64,000 nucleotides of DNA, taken from Paenibacillus oralis. Its GTDB lineage: Bacteria; Bacillota; Bacilli; Paenibacillales; Paenibacillaceae. Position numbers and translations under genes: made by a program. This document shows, piece after piece, positions 1-8,773 of this stretch. Numbering within the stretch: the stretch's first letter is position 1; the number at the start of each line of letters is the position of its first letter. The notes under the pieces were generated by a model. It saw only the letters and a list, made by a program, of their open reading frames with translations. It was not told where the DNA came from and did no database searches. The stretch lies in contig NZ_RRCN01000001.1 in assembly GCF_003863965.1 (NCBI RefSeq), forward strand, positions 3,864,304 to 3,928,303, given 5' to 3'.

Positions 1-22
1 TTGCGGGGTCACAACCCCGCAA
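1..22. terminator. Hairpin at window edge
   Basis: A 9-bp perfect stem (TTGCGGGGT / ACCCCGCAA) closes a 4-nt loop. No T-run follows on the plus strand. A T-run for a minus-strand transcript would lie outside the window, so its role as a terminator is a guess. Confidence 0.4.
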
Positions 23-49
23 ATTCCATGTTATACTCCTAGTAGTTTG

Positions 50-65
50 GTTACAAAATTGTAAC
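50..65. promoter_or_regulatory. Operator-like palindrome upstream of CAP gene
   Basis: GTTACAA-AA-TTGTAAC is a perfect 7-2-7 dyad 28 bp before the CAP-protein start. A TATACT sequence at 33-38 could be a -10 element, which would put the dyad near the transcription start. It contains the TACA/TGTA halves seen in BlaI/MecI-type operators, but no regulator is identifiable here. Confidence 0.3.
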
Positions 66-93
66 TAAAAAAGACTGCTAAGGAGATGACAGC

Positions 94-849
94 ATGAAAT
101 CGAACAGAATGAAACGTTGGGTATCCGGCGGCATAACGGCGCTTGTAGCCGCAGCTCTTATCGTTCCGGCTACGGCTTCGGCGGCATCGGACTCTACGAC
201 TTATCGGACTTATACGACTTATAAAACGTATACAGTGAATGCGGGTAATTCTGCGGATTATTCTCAGACAATCTATTATACGATTCCGTGGTATTTATTT
301 TATAATTCCCAACCGGTAACAAGCAAACCAAACAGCGGATCGATCGCCGGAAAACCACAAACTGGAACAACCCAAGGCAATACTCAATCCGGAAATACAC
401 AAAGCGGAGCCGGTCAAAAAGGAACTACGGGTAACTCCGGCTCTTCGGCCCAGCAGGGCGCGGGAACGACGACGGACAAATCGCAGTTTGCTACCCAGGT
501 TATCAAATTGGTAAACCAGGAGCGGGCGAAACAGGGCCTTAAGCCGCTTACCGGCGACTCCGCGCTGAACAACATGGCTTTGGCCAAAGCGAAGGATATG
601 AGCCAAAACAACTACTTCAGCCACACATCGCCAACTTACGGCTCGCCGTTTGACATGATGAAGAAGTTTGGCATCAAATACAGCTATGCCGGCGAAAACA
701 TCGCCATGGGACAAAAAACACCGCAAGAGGTCGTAAAGGCCTGGATGAACAGTGAAGGCCACCGCGCCAACATTTTGAACGCCAACTACAACCTGATCGG
801 GGTCGGATACTACAACGGCTACTGGGCACAGGAGTTTGTGGGCAGATAA
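94..849 (+). CDS. Secreted CAP/SCP-domain protein (YkwD-like)
   Basis: The 251-residue product starts with a signal peptide: basic MKSNRMKRW, a hydrophobic stretch, then ATASAAS. A Ser/Gly/Gln/Thr-rich linker of low complexity spans about residues 85-128. The CAP domain covers about 130-250, with the family marks LVNQERAKQGL, YFSHTSP, AGENIA and the HRANILN segment. Bacterial CAP proteins of this type are exported and often act at the cell surface or in the spore coat; their biochemical activity is not settled. The ATG at 94 follows AAGGAGATG at a good distance. The gene stands alone and ends in a strong terminator. Family assignment is secure; function is not. Confidence 0.9.
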   Translation: MKSNRMKRWVSGGITALVAAALIVPATASAASDSTTYRTYTTYKTYTVNAGNSADYSQTIYYTIPWYLFYNSQPVTSKPNSGSIAGKPQTGTTQGNTQSGNTQSGAGQKGTTGNSGSSAQQGAGTTTDKSQFATQVIKLVNQERAKQGLKPLTGDSALNNMALAKAKDMSQNNYFSHTSPTYGSPFDMMKKFGIKYSYAGENIAMGQKTPQEVVKAWMNSEGHRANILNANYNLIGVGYYNGYWAQEFVGR

Positions 850-867
850 GTTAATCTAACAGTGTCT

Positions 868-910
868 AATAGAAGGCCGGAGAGAGAGTCTCCGAGCCTT
901 CTATTTTTTT
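868..910 (+). terminator. Rho-independent terminator after CAP gene
   Basis: A stem of about 15 bp (AATAGAAGGC... paired with ...AGCCTTCTATT), a short GAGAG loop and a following T-run form a textbook terminator. Confidence 0.9.
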
Positions 911-961
911 GCGCCAAGGATTGGTTCAAAATAGTAGGAGTAAGGACGGTTCGAGGGGATT

Positions 962-1133
962 AACTGCAAATGCATTCTATTATCCGTAAACTACCATTTT
1001 AGAGGGATTGAAATGCAAAAGTACATCTGTTTTAGGGTTATTCGATAAGAAAGTCGGAAATGAGCTGCACTTTTACATTTGACGAGCCATATTCGGGCAT
1101 TCTGGGGAAAACCGCCTGCACTTTTGCATTTCG
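962..1133. repeat. Four-box palindromic element, subtype A, copy 1
   Basis: Two forward boxes (TGCAAATGCAT at 965, TGCAAAAGTACAT at 1014) are followed by two inverted boxes (TGCACTTTTACA at 1066, TGCACTTTTGCA at 1117). Spacing within each half is 49-51 bp. The full length aligns with the reverse complement of the copy at 37.6 kb and with the copy at 44.7 kb. It lies between the CAP terminator and the aroF promoter region. Confidence 0.85.
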
Positions 1134-1298
1134 TAAGATATTCCCCCTTTGGACTTGACGGGGGCGGTATAATCAGCTATAGTTGCTTTAACGAATAAAA
1201 GCTTAAAAGCGAACAAGCGTTTAAGTGAAAGAGTGATTTTATTTCTTCTTAATTATCGTACTCCTATCGGGTGTTACCCGTTAAAGATGAAAGGATGA

Positions 1299-2348
1299 AT
1301 GAAGATGATCGTCATTACCTCGAAACATACGCCGGAAGAGCGTATCCAGGAAATCGTCGCCGTGATTGAAAAGGAAGGGCTGCAGGCCCATGTGTCGCGC
1401 GGAAAAGACCATACGGTGATCGGCCTGATCGGGACGATCGAACCGAAGCTCGCCGAGCATCTCCGTCAAATGAAGGATGTTGAAAATGTCATTAAAATTT
1501 CAAAATCGTACAAATTGGCGAGCCGCGATTTCCATCCGGAAAACACGGTCATTCGCATCGGCGATGTGACCATCGGCGGCGGGGAGCTGGTCGTGATGGG
1601 CGGGCCTTGCGCGGTGGAATCCCCCGAGCAGATCGACGAAATCGCCAGACTCGTCAAAGCGGCCGGCGGCCAGGTGCTGCGCGGGGGCGCGTTTAAGCCG
1701 CGTACGGGCCCGTACAGCTTCCAGGGTGTTGGCGTGGAAGGTCTCGTTATGATGGCCGAGGCGGGCAAAAAACACGGCCTGCTGACGATCACGGAGGTCA
1801 TGACGCCGGAGTATGTCGACGTCTGTGCGGAATACGCCGATATTTTGCAGGTGGGGACGCGCAATATGCAAAACTTCGACCTGCTGCGCAAGCTCGGTAC
1901 GTGCAACAAGCCTGTGCTGCTGAAGCGCGGGTTCAGCGCGACCTACGACGAGTTCCTGAACGCGGCCGAATACATCCTGGCCGGCGGAAACCCTAACGTC
2001 ATGCTGTGCGAGCGCGGCATCCGCACGTTTGAAACGTATACGCGCAATACGCTCGATTTGTCGGCGATTCCGGTGCTGCAAAACCTTAGCCACCTGCCGG
2101 TCATCTCCGATCCGAGCCATGGGACGGGGCGGCGCGAGCTGGTTGAGCCGATGACCAAGGCGTCCGTGGCGGCCGGAGCGGACGGCCTGATTATCGAGAT
2201 GCATACCGATCCTGACAATTCGATGACGGGCGATGGCGTTCAGTCCTTGTTCCCTGACCAGTTTGCGGCCCTGCTGCAAGATTTGGAGAAATTGGCACCG
2301 CTTGTCGGCAAACGGTTTGATACCCCGAAGGCTGCGCTTCAGCTGTAA
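1299..2348 (+). CDS. aroF: 3-deoxy-7-phosphoheptulonate synthase (DAHP synthase)
   Basis: This enzyme condenses phosphoenolpyruvate with erythrose 4-phosphate, the first step of the shikimate pathway. Residues 1-70 form a ferredoxin-like regulatory domain of the kind found in type I-beta enzymes such as the Thermotoga one. The barrel follows, with GPCAVES near 105, [15 protein letters not shown] near 130, [22 protein letters not shown] and the metal-site segment IIEMHTDPD near 280. There is no fused chorismate mutase. The start is ATG 1299 or ATG 1305; AAAGGA at 1289-1294 fits the second slightly better. A TATAAT at 1168-1173 is a likely -10 with a poor -35. A terminator follows. Confidence 0.93.
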   Translation: MKMIVITSKHTPEERIQEIVAVIEKEGLQAHVSRGKDHTVIGLIGTIEPKLAEHLRQMKDVENVIKISKSYKLASRDFHPENTVIRIGDVTIGGGELVVMGGPCAVESPEQIDEIARLVKAAGGQVLRGGAFKPRTGPYSFQGVGVEGLVMMAEAGKKHGLLTITEVMTPEYVDVCAEYADILQVGTRNMQNFDLLRKLGTCNKPVLLKRGFSATYDEFLNAAEYILAGGNPNVMLCERGIRTFETYTRNTLDLSAIPVLQNLSHLPVISDPSHGTGRRELVEPMTKASVAAGADGLIIEMHTDPDNSMTGDGVQSLFPDQFAALLQDLEKLAPLVGKRFDTPKAALQL

Positions 2349-2383
2349 GTTATACTGTTTTGGAGTATTTGCCAATAATGGGC

Positions 2384-2425
2384 AGCCCTTTCGCTACAGC
2401 AGCGAAGGGGCTTTTATACTTTTTG
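2384..2425 (+). terminator. Terminator after aroF
   Basis: AGCCCTTTCGCT pairs with AGCGAAGGGGCT across a 5-nt loop, followed by TTTATACTTTTTG. Confidence 0.9.
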
Positions 2426-2444
2426 TCGGATAATTTGTACTTGT

Positions 2445-2461
2445 TGTAATAATACCTTACA
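2445..2461. promoter_or_regulatory. GlnR/TnrA box 1 upstream of glnA
   Basis: TGTAATAATACCTTACA matches the TGTNA-N7-TNACA consensus at every fixed position. It lies 22 bp (about two helical turns) upstream of the second box. Confidence 0.8.
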
Positions 2462-2466
2462 TGAAA

Positions 2467-2483
2467 TATAAAAATACCTTACA
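2467..2483. promoter_or_regulatory. GlnR/TnrA box 2 upstream of glnA
   Basis: TATAAAAATACCTTACA matches the GlnR/TnrA consensus with one mismatch in the left half. It ends 6 bp before the -35 element, a position suited to repression by GlnR under nitrogen excess. Confidence 0.7.
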
Positions 2484-2489
2484 TAAGTA

Positions 2490-2518
2490 TTGACGAGCGG
2501 CTTTAATAGACCTATAAT
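2490..2518 (+). promoter_or_regulatory. Sigma-A promoter of glnA
   Basis: TTGACG at 2490-2495 and TATAAT at 2513-2518 are separated by exactly 17 bp. The leader that follows contains a perfect 7-bp stem with a 3-nt loop (CGTTAAT-CGC-ATTAACG, 2547-2563), which could affect message stability. Confidence 0.88.
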
Positions 2519-2598
2519 GAACCACAGAATAAAACAAAAGGATGAACGTTAATCGCATTAACGGGATTTAATGTTCGTGATTTGGGGAGGAAAGCGTA

Positions 2599-4023
2599 AT
2601 GTCAGCAGAGTTCGTTTTAAAAACAATCAAAGAAAAGCAAATCGAATGGGTGGACTTTCGTTTTGTTGATTTGTCGGGACGCGCACATCATATCACACTT
2701 CCTGCCAAAGAAGTGGATGAAGATACTTTCATAAACGGCGTTGCTTTCGACGGATCGTCGATCCCCGGCTTCCGCGGTATCGAAGAATCCGATATGGTTA
2801 TGATGCCGGACCACGGCTCCGTATTCGTAGATCCGTTTACAGCGCATCCGACGTTGAATGTGTTTTGCGATATCTATACGCCGGACGGCGAGCGTTACGA
2901 GCGGGATCCGCGCAGCGTGGCCGTGCGCGCCGAAGAATACCTGAAACAAAGCGGCGTCGGAACCGCAGCGTTCTTTGCGCCGGAATCGGAGTTTTTCATT
3001 TTTGACGATGTCCGCTTCGAGAGCGGTATGAATAAAACGTTCTACTCGGTAGATTCCGAGGAAGCGATCTGGAATACGGGACGCGCCGAAGAGGGCGGAA
3101 ACCTCGGTTACAAAGTGCCTGTAAAAGGCGGTTATGTACCGGTTGCTCCGACTGACAAGCAGCAGGACATCCGCAGTGAAATGTGCCGCCTGCTGGAGGA
3201 AGCCGGTCTCCGTGTGGAACGCCACCATCACGAAGTGGCCACTTCCGGTCAAGCGGAAATCAATTTCCGTTTCGACACATTGCTCAAAACGGCCGATAAT
3301 CTGATGGTTTATAAATACATCGTGCATAACACGGCCGCTCAATTTGGCAAAACCGCCACGTTCATGCCGAAACCGCTGTTCGGTGACAACGGAAGCGGCA
3401 TGCACGTGCACCAATCGATCTTCAATGGCGACACTCCGCTGTTCTACGATAAAGGGGCGTACGCGAACCTGAGCGAAACGGCGCTGCACTACATCGGCGG
3501 CATCCTGTACCACGCTCCTGCGATTATCGCGTTCACGAACCCGAGCACGAATTCGTTTAAACGTCTGGTGCCTGGTTTTGAAGCGCCGGTTAATCTCGTA
3601 TTCTCCAAAGGCAACCGTTCGGCGGCTGTGCGCATTCCGGTAGCAGCCGTAACGCCGAAAGGATGCCGGATCGAGTTCCGTACGCCGGACTCCACGGCAA
3701 ACCCGTACCTGGCCTTCTCCGCGATGCTGATGGCCGGTCTGGATGGCATCAAGAACAAAATCGATCCGATGAAACTGGGCTACGGACCGTTCGACAAAAA
3801 CATCTATGAACTGTCCGACGAAGAAAAAGCCGGCATCCGCAGCGTACCGGGCTCCCTGGACGAAGCGCTGGACGCGCTGGCGGCCGACAGCGAGTTCTTG
3901 ACAGCAGGCGGCGTATTCACGAAAGCCTTCATCGAGAACTTCATCGAATTGAAACGCGCCGAAGCTAGAGCGGTAGCTGTAAGAGTCCATCCTTACGAAT
4001 TCGGACTTTACTACGATCTGTAA
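2599..4023 (+). CDS. glnA: Type I glutamine synthetase, GSI-beta-like
   Basis: It makes glutamine from glutamate, ammonia and ATP. At 474 residues it is about 30 longer than the usual Bacillus GlnA. It carries the insertion typical of GSI-beta enzymes (EAIWNTGRAEEGGNLGYKV through DIRSEM, about 155-195) and a Tyr in KNIYELSDEE (Tyr403) at the place of the adenylylation tyrosine. Other marks are VAFDGSSIPGF near 50, FAPESEFFIFD, HHHEVATSGQAEINFRF, GNGSGMHVHQS-like GDNGSGMHVHQS, NPSTNSFKRLVPG and the C-terminal HPYEFGLYYDL. RBS GGGGAGGAAAG precedes ATG 2599. It is a single-gene unit under GlnR boxes, with no glnR beside it. Firmicutes normally lack the GlnE adenylyltransferase, so use of Tyr403 is doubtful. 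Confidence 0.94.
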   Translation: MSAEFVLKTIKEKQIEWVDFRFVDLSGRAHHITLPAKEVDEDTFINGVAFDGSSIPGFRGIEESDMVMMPDHGSVFVDPFTAHPTLNVFCDIYTPDGERYERDPRSVAVRAEEYLKQSGVGTAAFFAPESEFFIFDDVRFESGMNKTFYSVDSEEAIWNTGRAEEGGNLGYKVPVKGGYVPVAPTDKQQDIRSEMCRLLEEAGLRVERHHHEVATSGQAEINFRFDTLLKTADNLMVYKYIVHNTAAQFGKTATFMPKPLFGDNGSGMHVHQSIFNGDTPLFYDKGAYANLSETALHYIGGILYHAPAIIAFTNPSTNSFKRLVPGFEAPVNLVFSKGNRSAAVRIPVAAVTPKGCRIEFRTPDSTANPYLAFSAMLMAGLDGIKNKIDPMKLGYGPFDKNIYELSDEEKAGIRSVPGSLDEALDALAADSEFLTAGGVFTKAFIENFIELKRAEARAVAVRVHPYEFGLYYDL

Positions 4024-4055
4024 GAAGTATTGCTATTATTAAATAGAAAATAATC

Positions 4056-4107
4056 AAAAGGCCATCCCGCGAAGGTTATCAATCGCCTTCGCCGGGATGG
4101 CCTTTTA
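4056..4107. terminator. Terminator after glnA
   Basis: AAAAGGCCATCCCG pairs with CGGGATGGCCTTTT around an inner GCGAAGG/CCTTCGC stem. A- and T-runs on both sides would let it work in both directions. Confidence 0.9.
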
Positions 4108-4266
4108 AAATTATAAATTTTATAAAATTTCAGGATTCGGAGGGGGACACACGGCCAACGTTTTTGCGGAGGACCTGGAACTAACGGTAAAAAAGGGCTC
4201 GACCTAGAAGCCGGTCCTTGACAGCCGGGTGCTGGTACGGCGAACGCGAATGGTCGGCCTTTAAAA

Positions 4267-4461
4267 TAGCGGCATTGTATGTTCTTATTATCCGGAGCCA
4301 GGCATGTTCATCTCCATTAGCGGCATTTTATGTACTTATTTTCCCATGAATGGTCCAGATTGCGGGCTTTTCCTGGCAATTCGAGAAAATAGCGGCGTAA
4401 ATGTCCTCTATTTCTCTCTGAATGGGGGATATCGCCGGAATAACGGCATTTTTTGTCCTTA
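4267..4461. repeat. Four-box palindromic element, subtype B, copy 1
   Basis: Boxes of the form TAGCGG-N12-CTTATT start at 4267 and 4318. Inverted boxes start at 4390 and 4441. Spacing is 51 bp in each half. A lone degenerate box (TAACGGTAAAAAAGGG) lies at 4182. The stretch from 4464 to 4690 shows nothing I can name. Confidence 0.8.
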
Positions 4462-4692
4462 TGTTTTTCGCAGCAGTTTCTAAGGGCATCCGGGTTTTGC
4501 TGGTTTTTTCAACGTAATACAAAAGAGTTCAGCCGGCTTATCGGCAAACTCCTGCTTTGATGTTCAGCGGCGTCCCGTTCGCCTGGGCCTTTTGGTCCGA
4601 GTGCCATCGCGCCGGAGAGATGAACAGGTTAGGATGAAGATGTGCCCGACTGCGGGACAAGTGAATAGCGTAAAAGAGGTCGGCAAAAAATC

Positions 4693-4875
4693 TAACGGTT
4701 GTGAGCGACGCTATTTGGGCAAAAACGAGCGGATACAAAATGTAACGGTTGCCAGCGGGCTTATTTCCCGTTTTTCGAAGGTCATGGGGCTGTTTCATCC
4801 AAAATAAGCGCATATGCAACCCTTAGAAAAGAAACCGCTGCTTTTTCACTCGAATAAGCGCGATGACAACCGTTA
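4693..4875. repeat. Four-box palindromic element, subtype C, copy 1
   Basis: Forward boxes TAACGGTTGTGAGCGACG at 4693 and TAACGGTTGCCAGCGGGC at 4743 are 50 bp apart. Inverted boxes end in CCCTTA at 4825 and ACAACCGTTA at 4875, also 50 bp apart. Length from first to last box edge is 183 bp. It lies just past the 3' end of the LacI-family gene. Confidence 0.88.
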
Positions 4876-4914
4876 GCGTAGAAAATGTTACGTATATATT
4901 TTAACCTGTCCGCC

Positions 4915-5943
4915 TTAAAACACGTCGGGTTTGCCTCCGCAGGACTCGCGAATCACGAGCTCGGGCTCCACGACAACATTGCTCGTCTCCGATTGATTGT
5001 TGATCAGGTCGTAGAGCAGGGAAGCGGCCAGCCTGCCGATTTTGTCTTTGTTCTGCCGGATGGTCGACAGGGTTGGCGTCGTGTATTTGCACGCTTCGAT
5101 GTCGTCGCAGCCGATGATGGCTAGGTCCTGGGGGACGCGCAGCCCGTGTTCTTTCAAAGCGCGCATCGCCCCGATCGCCAGCAGGTCCGAGGCCGCAAAC
5201 ACGGCCCGCGGCAAGCTGCCGGATTGGATTATCCGGGACATGGCTTCATAGCCGCTGGACTCGAAGAAGTTGTCCCCGTTGACAAACCATTGTTCCGTCA
5301 CCGGAAGGCCAAAGCTTTCGATCGCGTCCTTGTACCCTTGTTCGCGCATATTGGAAATGTCGGATTCCAGCGTGCTGCCGATATAACCGAGATCCCTGTA
5401 CCCGAGCAAATAAAAATGCTCCACTACTTTATAGGACATTTTGTAGTTATCGGACATGATGTAGCCTGAGCTTTTGCCGTTTAGTTGAATATCGACGCCA
5501 ATGCAGGGGATTTCGCTGTGATCCAGCTCGTTGATGGACGGCTCGACCTCCTGGCCGGTGACGATGATGCATCCATCCACTTGAAAATGCCGGCAGCGCG
5601 CCAAATAATCGCCGTCGACGGAGTGGAACTTCTCGTTGGAGAAGAACAGGAGATCGTAGCCCAGAAAACCCATCTGTTTCTTGAACGCGTTCAGCACTTC
5701 GATAAAGAAGGGGTGGGTAAAATCAATATTGAGTTTACCCGCGAAAATGACGCCGATCAGGTTCGACTTCTTTGTAGCCAGCGTTTTCGCTGAATTCGAA
5801 GGCACATACCCCGTCTGCTTCATAATTTCGAGAACTTTCGCTCTTGTCTCCTCGGATATGTCGCTATAGTTATTAATGATTTTGGAAACGGTCGATACCG
5901 ATACTCCGGCCATTTCCGCAATTGTTTTAATATTGACCGCCAA
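4915..5943 (-). CDS. LacI-family transcriptional regulator
   Basis: This probable sugar-responsive repressor has an N-terminal helix-turn-helix (IKTIAEMAGVSVSTVSKIIN, about residues 4-23) and the hinge segment YVPSNSAKTLATKKSNLIGV. The periplasmic-binding-protein-like sensor domain covers about 60-340. I place the start at TTG 5943, which follows GGGAGGG at 8 bp and gives 342 residues. An upstream in-frame ATG at 6024 would add 27 residues with no family counterpart. It is divergent from the ABC importer and phosphorylase genes, with LacI-type palindromes between them, so it most likely controls that locus and itself. The ligand is unknown. Confidence 0.92.
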   Translation of the reverse strand: MAVNIKTIAEMAGVSVSTVSKIINNYSDISEETRAKVLEIMKQTGYVPSNSAKTLATKKSNLIGVIFAGKLNIDFTHPFFIEVLNAFKKQMGFLGYDLLFFSNEKFHSVDGDYLARCRHFQVDGCIIVTGQEVEPSINELDHSEIPCIGVDIQLNGKSSGYIMSDNYKMSYKVVEHFYLLGYRDLGYIGSTLESDISNMREQGYKDAIESFGLPVTEQWFVNGDNFFESSGYEAMSRIIQSGSLPRAVFAASDLLAIGAMRALKEHGLRVPQDLAIIGCDDIEACKYTTPTLSTIRQNKDKIGRLAASLLYDLINNQSETSNVVVEPELVIRESCGGKPDVF

Positions 5944-6035
5944 AAAGCAGCCCTCCCTACAATAAAAGAACATTTTGGAATTAGTATATCTTAATGAGAT
6001 GTTTAAGACCATGAAAGAAATCAATTACGAAATAT

Positions 6036-6055
6036 TCACGAAACTGGTTTCGTGA
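6036..6055. promoter_or_regulatory. Operator for the LacI-family regulator
   Basis: TCACGAAACTGGTTTCGTGA is a dyad with perfect 9-bp arms and a 2-nt centre, about 93 bp upstream of the regulator start. Its arms share CGAAAC/GTTTCG with the second site at 6247-6260. Confidence 0.7.
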
Positions 6056-6246
6056 TTAGTTTATAGGAATTGCGAAACGGAGTCAAGCCAACCCGAAATA
6101 AACGTGCAGAGTATAGAAAAATATAGGCAAATGCAGGGCTTTACGGCGGATAGCTTATACGTCGGAACCGCGTAGGAATCAGGTTTTTTCGAATCGCGAA
6201 AAAAAATCTTTACAAACCTAAACTTTGATGCAATAATGTGTCTTGA

Positions 6247-6260
6247 CGAAACCGCTTTCG
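6247..6260. promoter_or_regulatory. Second LacI-type operator, at the importer promoter
   Basis: CGAAACCGCTTTCG is a near-perfect dyad with the CG centre typical of LacI-family sites. It overlaps and follows a TTGACG (6243-6248) that could be the -35 of the importer operon. The best -10 candidate, TTTATC at 6266-6271, is weak. Confidence 0.55.
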
Positions 6261-6395
6261 GTAAATTTATCCCGATATTCTCCAAAACGGCTCTATTTTA
6301 CGAAAATCATGAAAAACTTCAGTGCAAAACGTAAAATCGGGAAGATAAACCGGATCGATAGTCCAAAAATCATTACCTTAATAGGGGGTAACAGC

Positions 6396-7763
6396 ATGGT
6401 AAAGAGAATTTCAGCCTTGATCCTGGCCGGTGCGCTGACGCTTAGTCTGGCGGCTTGCGGCGGAGGCGGAAGCAATGGCGGCAGCGCGGCTCCGGCAAAC
6501 GGAGGCGAAGGCGGCAAAGCGTCCGGGGAGAAGAAAGTCATTAAGATTCTGCACTGGAAGCAAGAAAACATTAACAAAGCGATGGAAGAGATCAATAAGG
6601 CGTTCGAGGAAAAATATCCGGAATATAAGATTGAATATACGACGACCGGCCCTGACGACGAGTACAAGCAGGCGCAAAGAGCGCGAATCACGGCGAATGA
6701 CGTTGATATTTTGGCCGACTTGTCCGGGATGCGACTTTCTCCGCAAGAATGGACACCCGGAGCGAAAACGCCGGATTGGCAGCAATGGATCGATTCGGGC
6801 CTGATCGCCGATCTGTCGGATCAGGCGTTCGTCAAGAACTGGAATGCGAACGACATTGAAAAAGCCGGAACTTACAACGGCAAAGTGTATGCGATCCCAA
6901 CCGGCAAGGTGGCGATGTCCGGGCTGTTTTACAACAAACAAATCTTTGAAGAAAACGGGCTTTCCGTGCCGAAAACTTGGTCGGAGTTCATCAAGCTTTG
7001 CGAAGATTTGAAAGCGAAAGGGATCACGCCGATTGCCGTCGCCGGTAAAGACGTATGGCCGTTGAAGCTGCCGGTGTTCGCCCTGCAGTCGAAAATTTTG
7101 GGCGGCGGCGACCAGCAAAAATGGATCGAAGGCGTCTGGAAGGGCGAAACGGCGTTTAATGACGCCGAAGCTGTGGAAGTGCTGGAAAAAGCGAAAACGA
7201 TTCAGGACAATTACATGATCGATGGCTTTATGGGGATCGACTATGCTTCCGTACCGTCGATTTTCGCCGCAGGCAAAACCGCGATGCTGGCGGACGGGAG
7301 CTGGGACGCTCCGACGATCGCAACCGCGAATCCCGATCTGAAATATGGATATTTCCCGCTTCCGGCCACGGAAGACGCCGCGAAAAACGCTTCTTTCGTA
7401 GGGAAGTACGACGTAACCTGGTACGTTGCCGAAAAAGGGCCAAACAAAGAAGGCGCCCTTAAATGGATGGAATTTTTCTCCCAGCCTGAAAATTACACCA
7501 AATTCGTCAAAGCCGCCGGCTTTATTCCAACGCAGGACAACATTTCGACGGAAAGCGAATTTATCGACCAGGAGTTGACTCCATACCTTGGCGACTTTGA
7601 ACTGGCTTACGAGATTATGATGATCAACCGCGAAAACGTGGGCGAACATCTTGCGGCCGAAGGCGTGCATACGGAATACCTGGCTCCGGGCGGAGCATTT
7701 AAAACCGCGAAGGAACTGGCCGACGTCCAGCAAAAAGAATGGGAAGCCGCAGCGCCTAAGTAA
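6396..7763 (+). CDS. ABC transporter sugar-binding lipoprotein
   Basis: This is the extracellular substrate-binding protein of a carbohydrate importer (family 1 solute-binding fold). The start at ATG 6396 follows AGGGGGT and gives a lipoprotein signal, MVKRISALILAGALTLS then LAAC; Cys at about residue 21 would be lipidated. A Gly/Ser-rich tether follows. A longer in-frame opening to 6243 lacks a ribosome site. The mature part has the usual two-lobe pattern (VIKILHWKQ, YAIPTGKVAMSGLFYNK, PKTWSEFIKLCEDLKAKGI). Downstream lie two permeases and a GH94 phosphorylase, so a beta-linked di- or oligosaccharide is the likely cargo. Confidence 0.92.
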   Translation: MVKRISALILAGALTLSLAACGGGGSNGGSAAPANGGEGGKASGEKKVIKILHWKQENINKAMEEINKAFEEKYPEYKIEYTTTGPDDEYKQAQRARITANDVDILADLSGMRLSPQEWTPGAKTPDWQQWIDSGLIADLSDQAFVKNWNANDIEKAGTYNGKVYAIPTGKVAMSGLFYNKQIFEENGLSVPKTWSEFIKLCEDLKAKGITPIAVAGKDVWPLKLPVFALQSKILGGGDQQKWIEGVWKGETAFNDAEAVEVLEKAKTIQDNYMIDGFMGIDYASVPSIFAAGKTAMLADGSWDAPTIATANPDLKYGYFPLPATEDAAKNASFVGKYDVTWYVAEKGPNKEGALKWMEFFSQPENYTKFVKAAGFIPTQDNISTESEFIDQELTPYLGDFELAYEIMMINRENVGEHLAAEGVHTEYLAPGGAFKTAKELADVQQKEWEAAAPK

Positions 7764-7817
7764 GCCTAAGGTTTCTGTCTGAATCTATAGAAAGAAAACA
7801 ACCATACTGTACTGCCC

Positions 7818-7843
7818 TCGGGGTCTGCTCGTCAGGCCCCGAT
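7818..7843 (+). terminator. Intercistronic hairpin between binding protein and permeases
   Basis: TCGGGGTCT and AGGCCCCGA pair across a 7-nt loop, followed by TCCTTTATTT. It probably lowers permease expression relative to the binding protein, by partial termination or 3'-end protection, a common layout in sugar ABC operons. Confidence 0.6.
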
Positions 7844-7878
7844 CCTTTATTTGATTTGGACCTTAAGAGGTGAGAGAG

Positions 7879-8772
7879 ATGTACCCATTTGGAAAAGGCT
7901 TTGCCCGTTACGTTCCTTTTCTGCTCCTGTTGATTCCGCTGGCGTTATACGTCGTTTTTTATTTCGGACCATCGATGTTAACCGTGATTTATTCGTTTAC
8001 GGATGTGAAAAATATCCCCGGCAGCTCCATGCATTTCGTCGGGCTTGATAACTATAAAGACTTGTTTTTTGCCGGAAATTCCGGGGAACGTTGGGTTTCG
8101 ATCAAAAACACGTTAATTTTCATGTTTATCGTCACTATCGTGCAGAACGGAGTGGCGTTGTTTGTGGCTGTGCTGATTAACCAACGGCTGCGCGGAGATT
8201 ATTTTTACCGGGCCGTGTTTTTTCTTCCGGTCGTGCTTGGGGTGGCCGTCGTCGCGCTCGTTTGGGGCATGATGTTCGACCCGATGAGCGGGCCGGTCAA
8301 TATGCTGTATCAGTGGCTGTTCGGATATAAAGATATGTTTTTCTCCAGCTTTACGCATGCGTTCGGCTACATTATTTTCGTGCAAATCTGGATGTACATG
8401 GGCTATTCGATGCTGATTTTCCTCGCCGGCCTGCAATCCGTACCAAAGGATCTGTACGAAGCGGGGTACATCGACGGGACGAACCGCTGGCAATCGTTTA
8501 AGAACATTACGTTCCCGCTGATCGCGCCGTCTTTTACCGTCAACATGCTGCTTTCGATCATCGGGGCGATGTCCACGTTCGATATTATCCTCGCCACGAC
8601 GGACGGCAAGTTCAACACAAGAACGATGGCGTATGACGTGTATAAGGAAACGTTCCGCGGCAGTCTGGAAATGGGCTTGCCTTCGGCGCTGTCCGTGGTC
8701 CAGTTCCTGATCATTTTAGTGTTTGTTGTCGTGGCCGTCAGACAGACGCGTAAGAGAGAGGTGGAATATTAA
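7879..8772 (+). CDS. Sugar ABC transporter permease (MalF/UgpA type)
   Basis: A 297-residue inner-membrane permease with six predicted hydrophobic helices. The cytoplasmic EAA loop that docks the ATPase is visible as LYEAGYIDGTNRWQSFKNIT near 195. ATG 7879 is preferred over GTG 7870 because AAGAGG lies 8 bp upstream. It is followed one base later by the second permease, so the two are translationally linked. No ATPase gene is present in the locus; in Bacillaceae such importers usually share an MsmX-type ATPase encoded elsewhere. Confidence 0.92.
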   Translation: MYPFGKGFARYVPFLLLLIPLALYVVFYFGPSMLTVIYSFTDVKNIPGSSMHFVGLDNYKDLFFAGNSGERWVSIKNTLIFMFIVTIVQNGVALFVAVLINQRLRGDYFYRAVFFLPVVLGVAVVALVWGMMFDPMSGPVNMLYQWLFGYKDMFFSSFTHAFGYIIFVQIWMYMGYSMLIFLAGLQSVPKDLYEAGYIDGTNRWQSFKNITFPLIAPSFTVNMLLSIIGAMSTFDIILATTDGKFNTRTMAYDVYKETFRGSLEMGLPSALSVVQFLIILVFVVVAVRQTRKREVEY

Positions 8773-8773
8773 A

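Noticed and set aside
1268..1281. GGGTGTTACCC before aroF as a T-box motif
   Set aside because: There is no terminator after it, no specifier stem, and the conserved GGTACCGCG context is missing. It is only a short hairpin.
4592..4807. Plus-strand frame of 71 codons after the glnA region
   Set aside because: It runs through the four-box element, has no ribosome site and no family similarity.
6243..6395. Longer N terminus for the sugar-binding protein
   Set aside because: The extra 51 residues precede a normal lipoprotein signal, lack a ribosome site and overlap the operator and promoter region.
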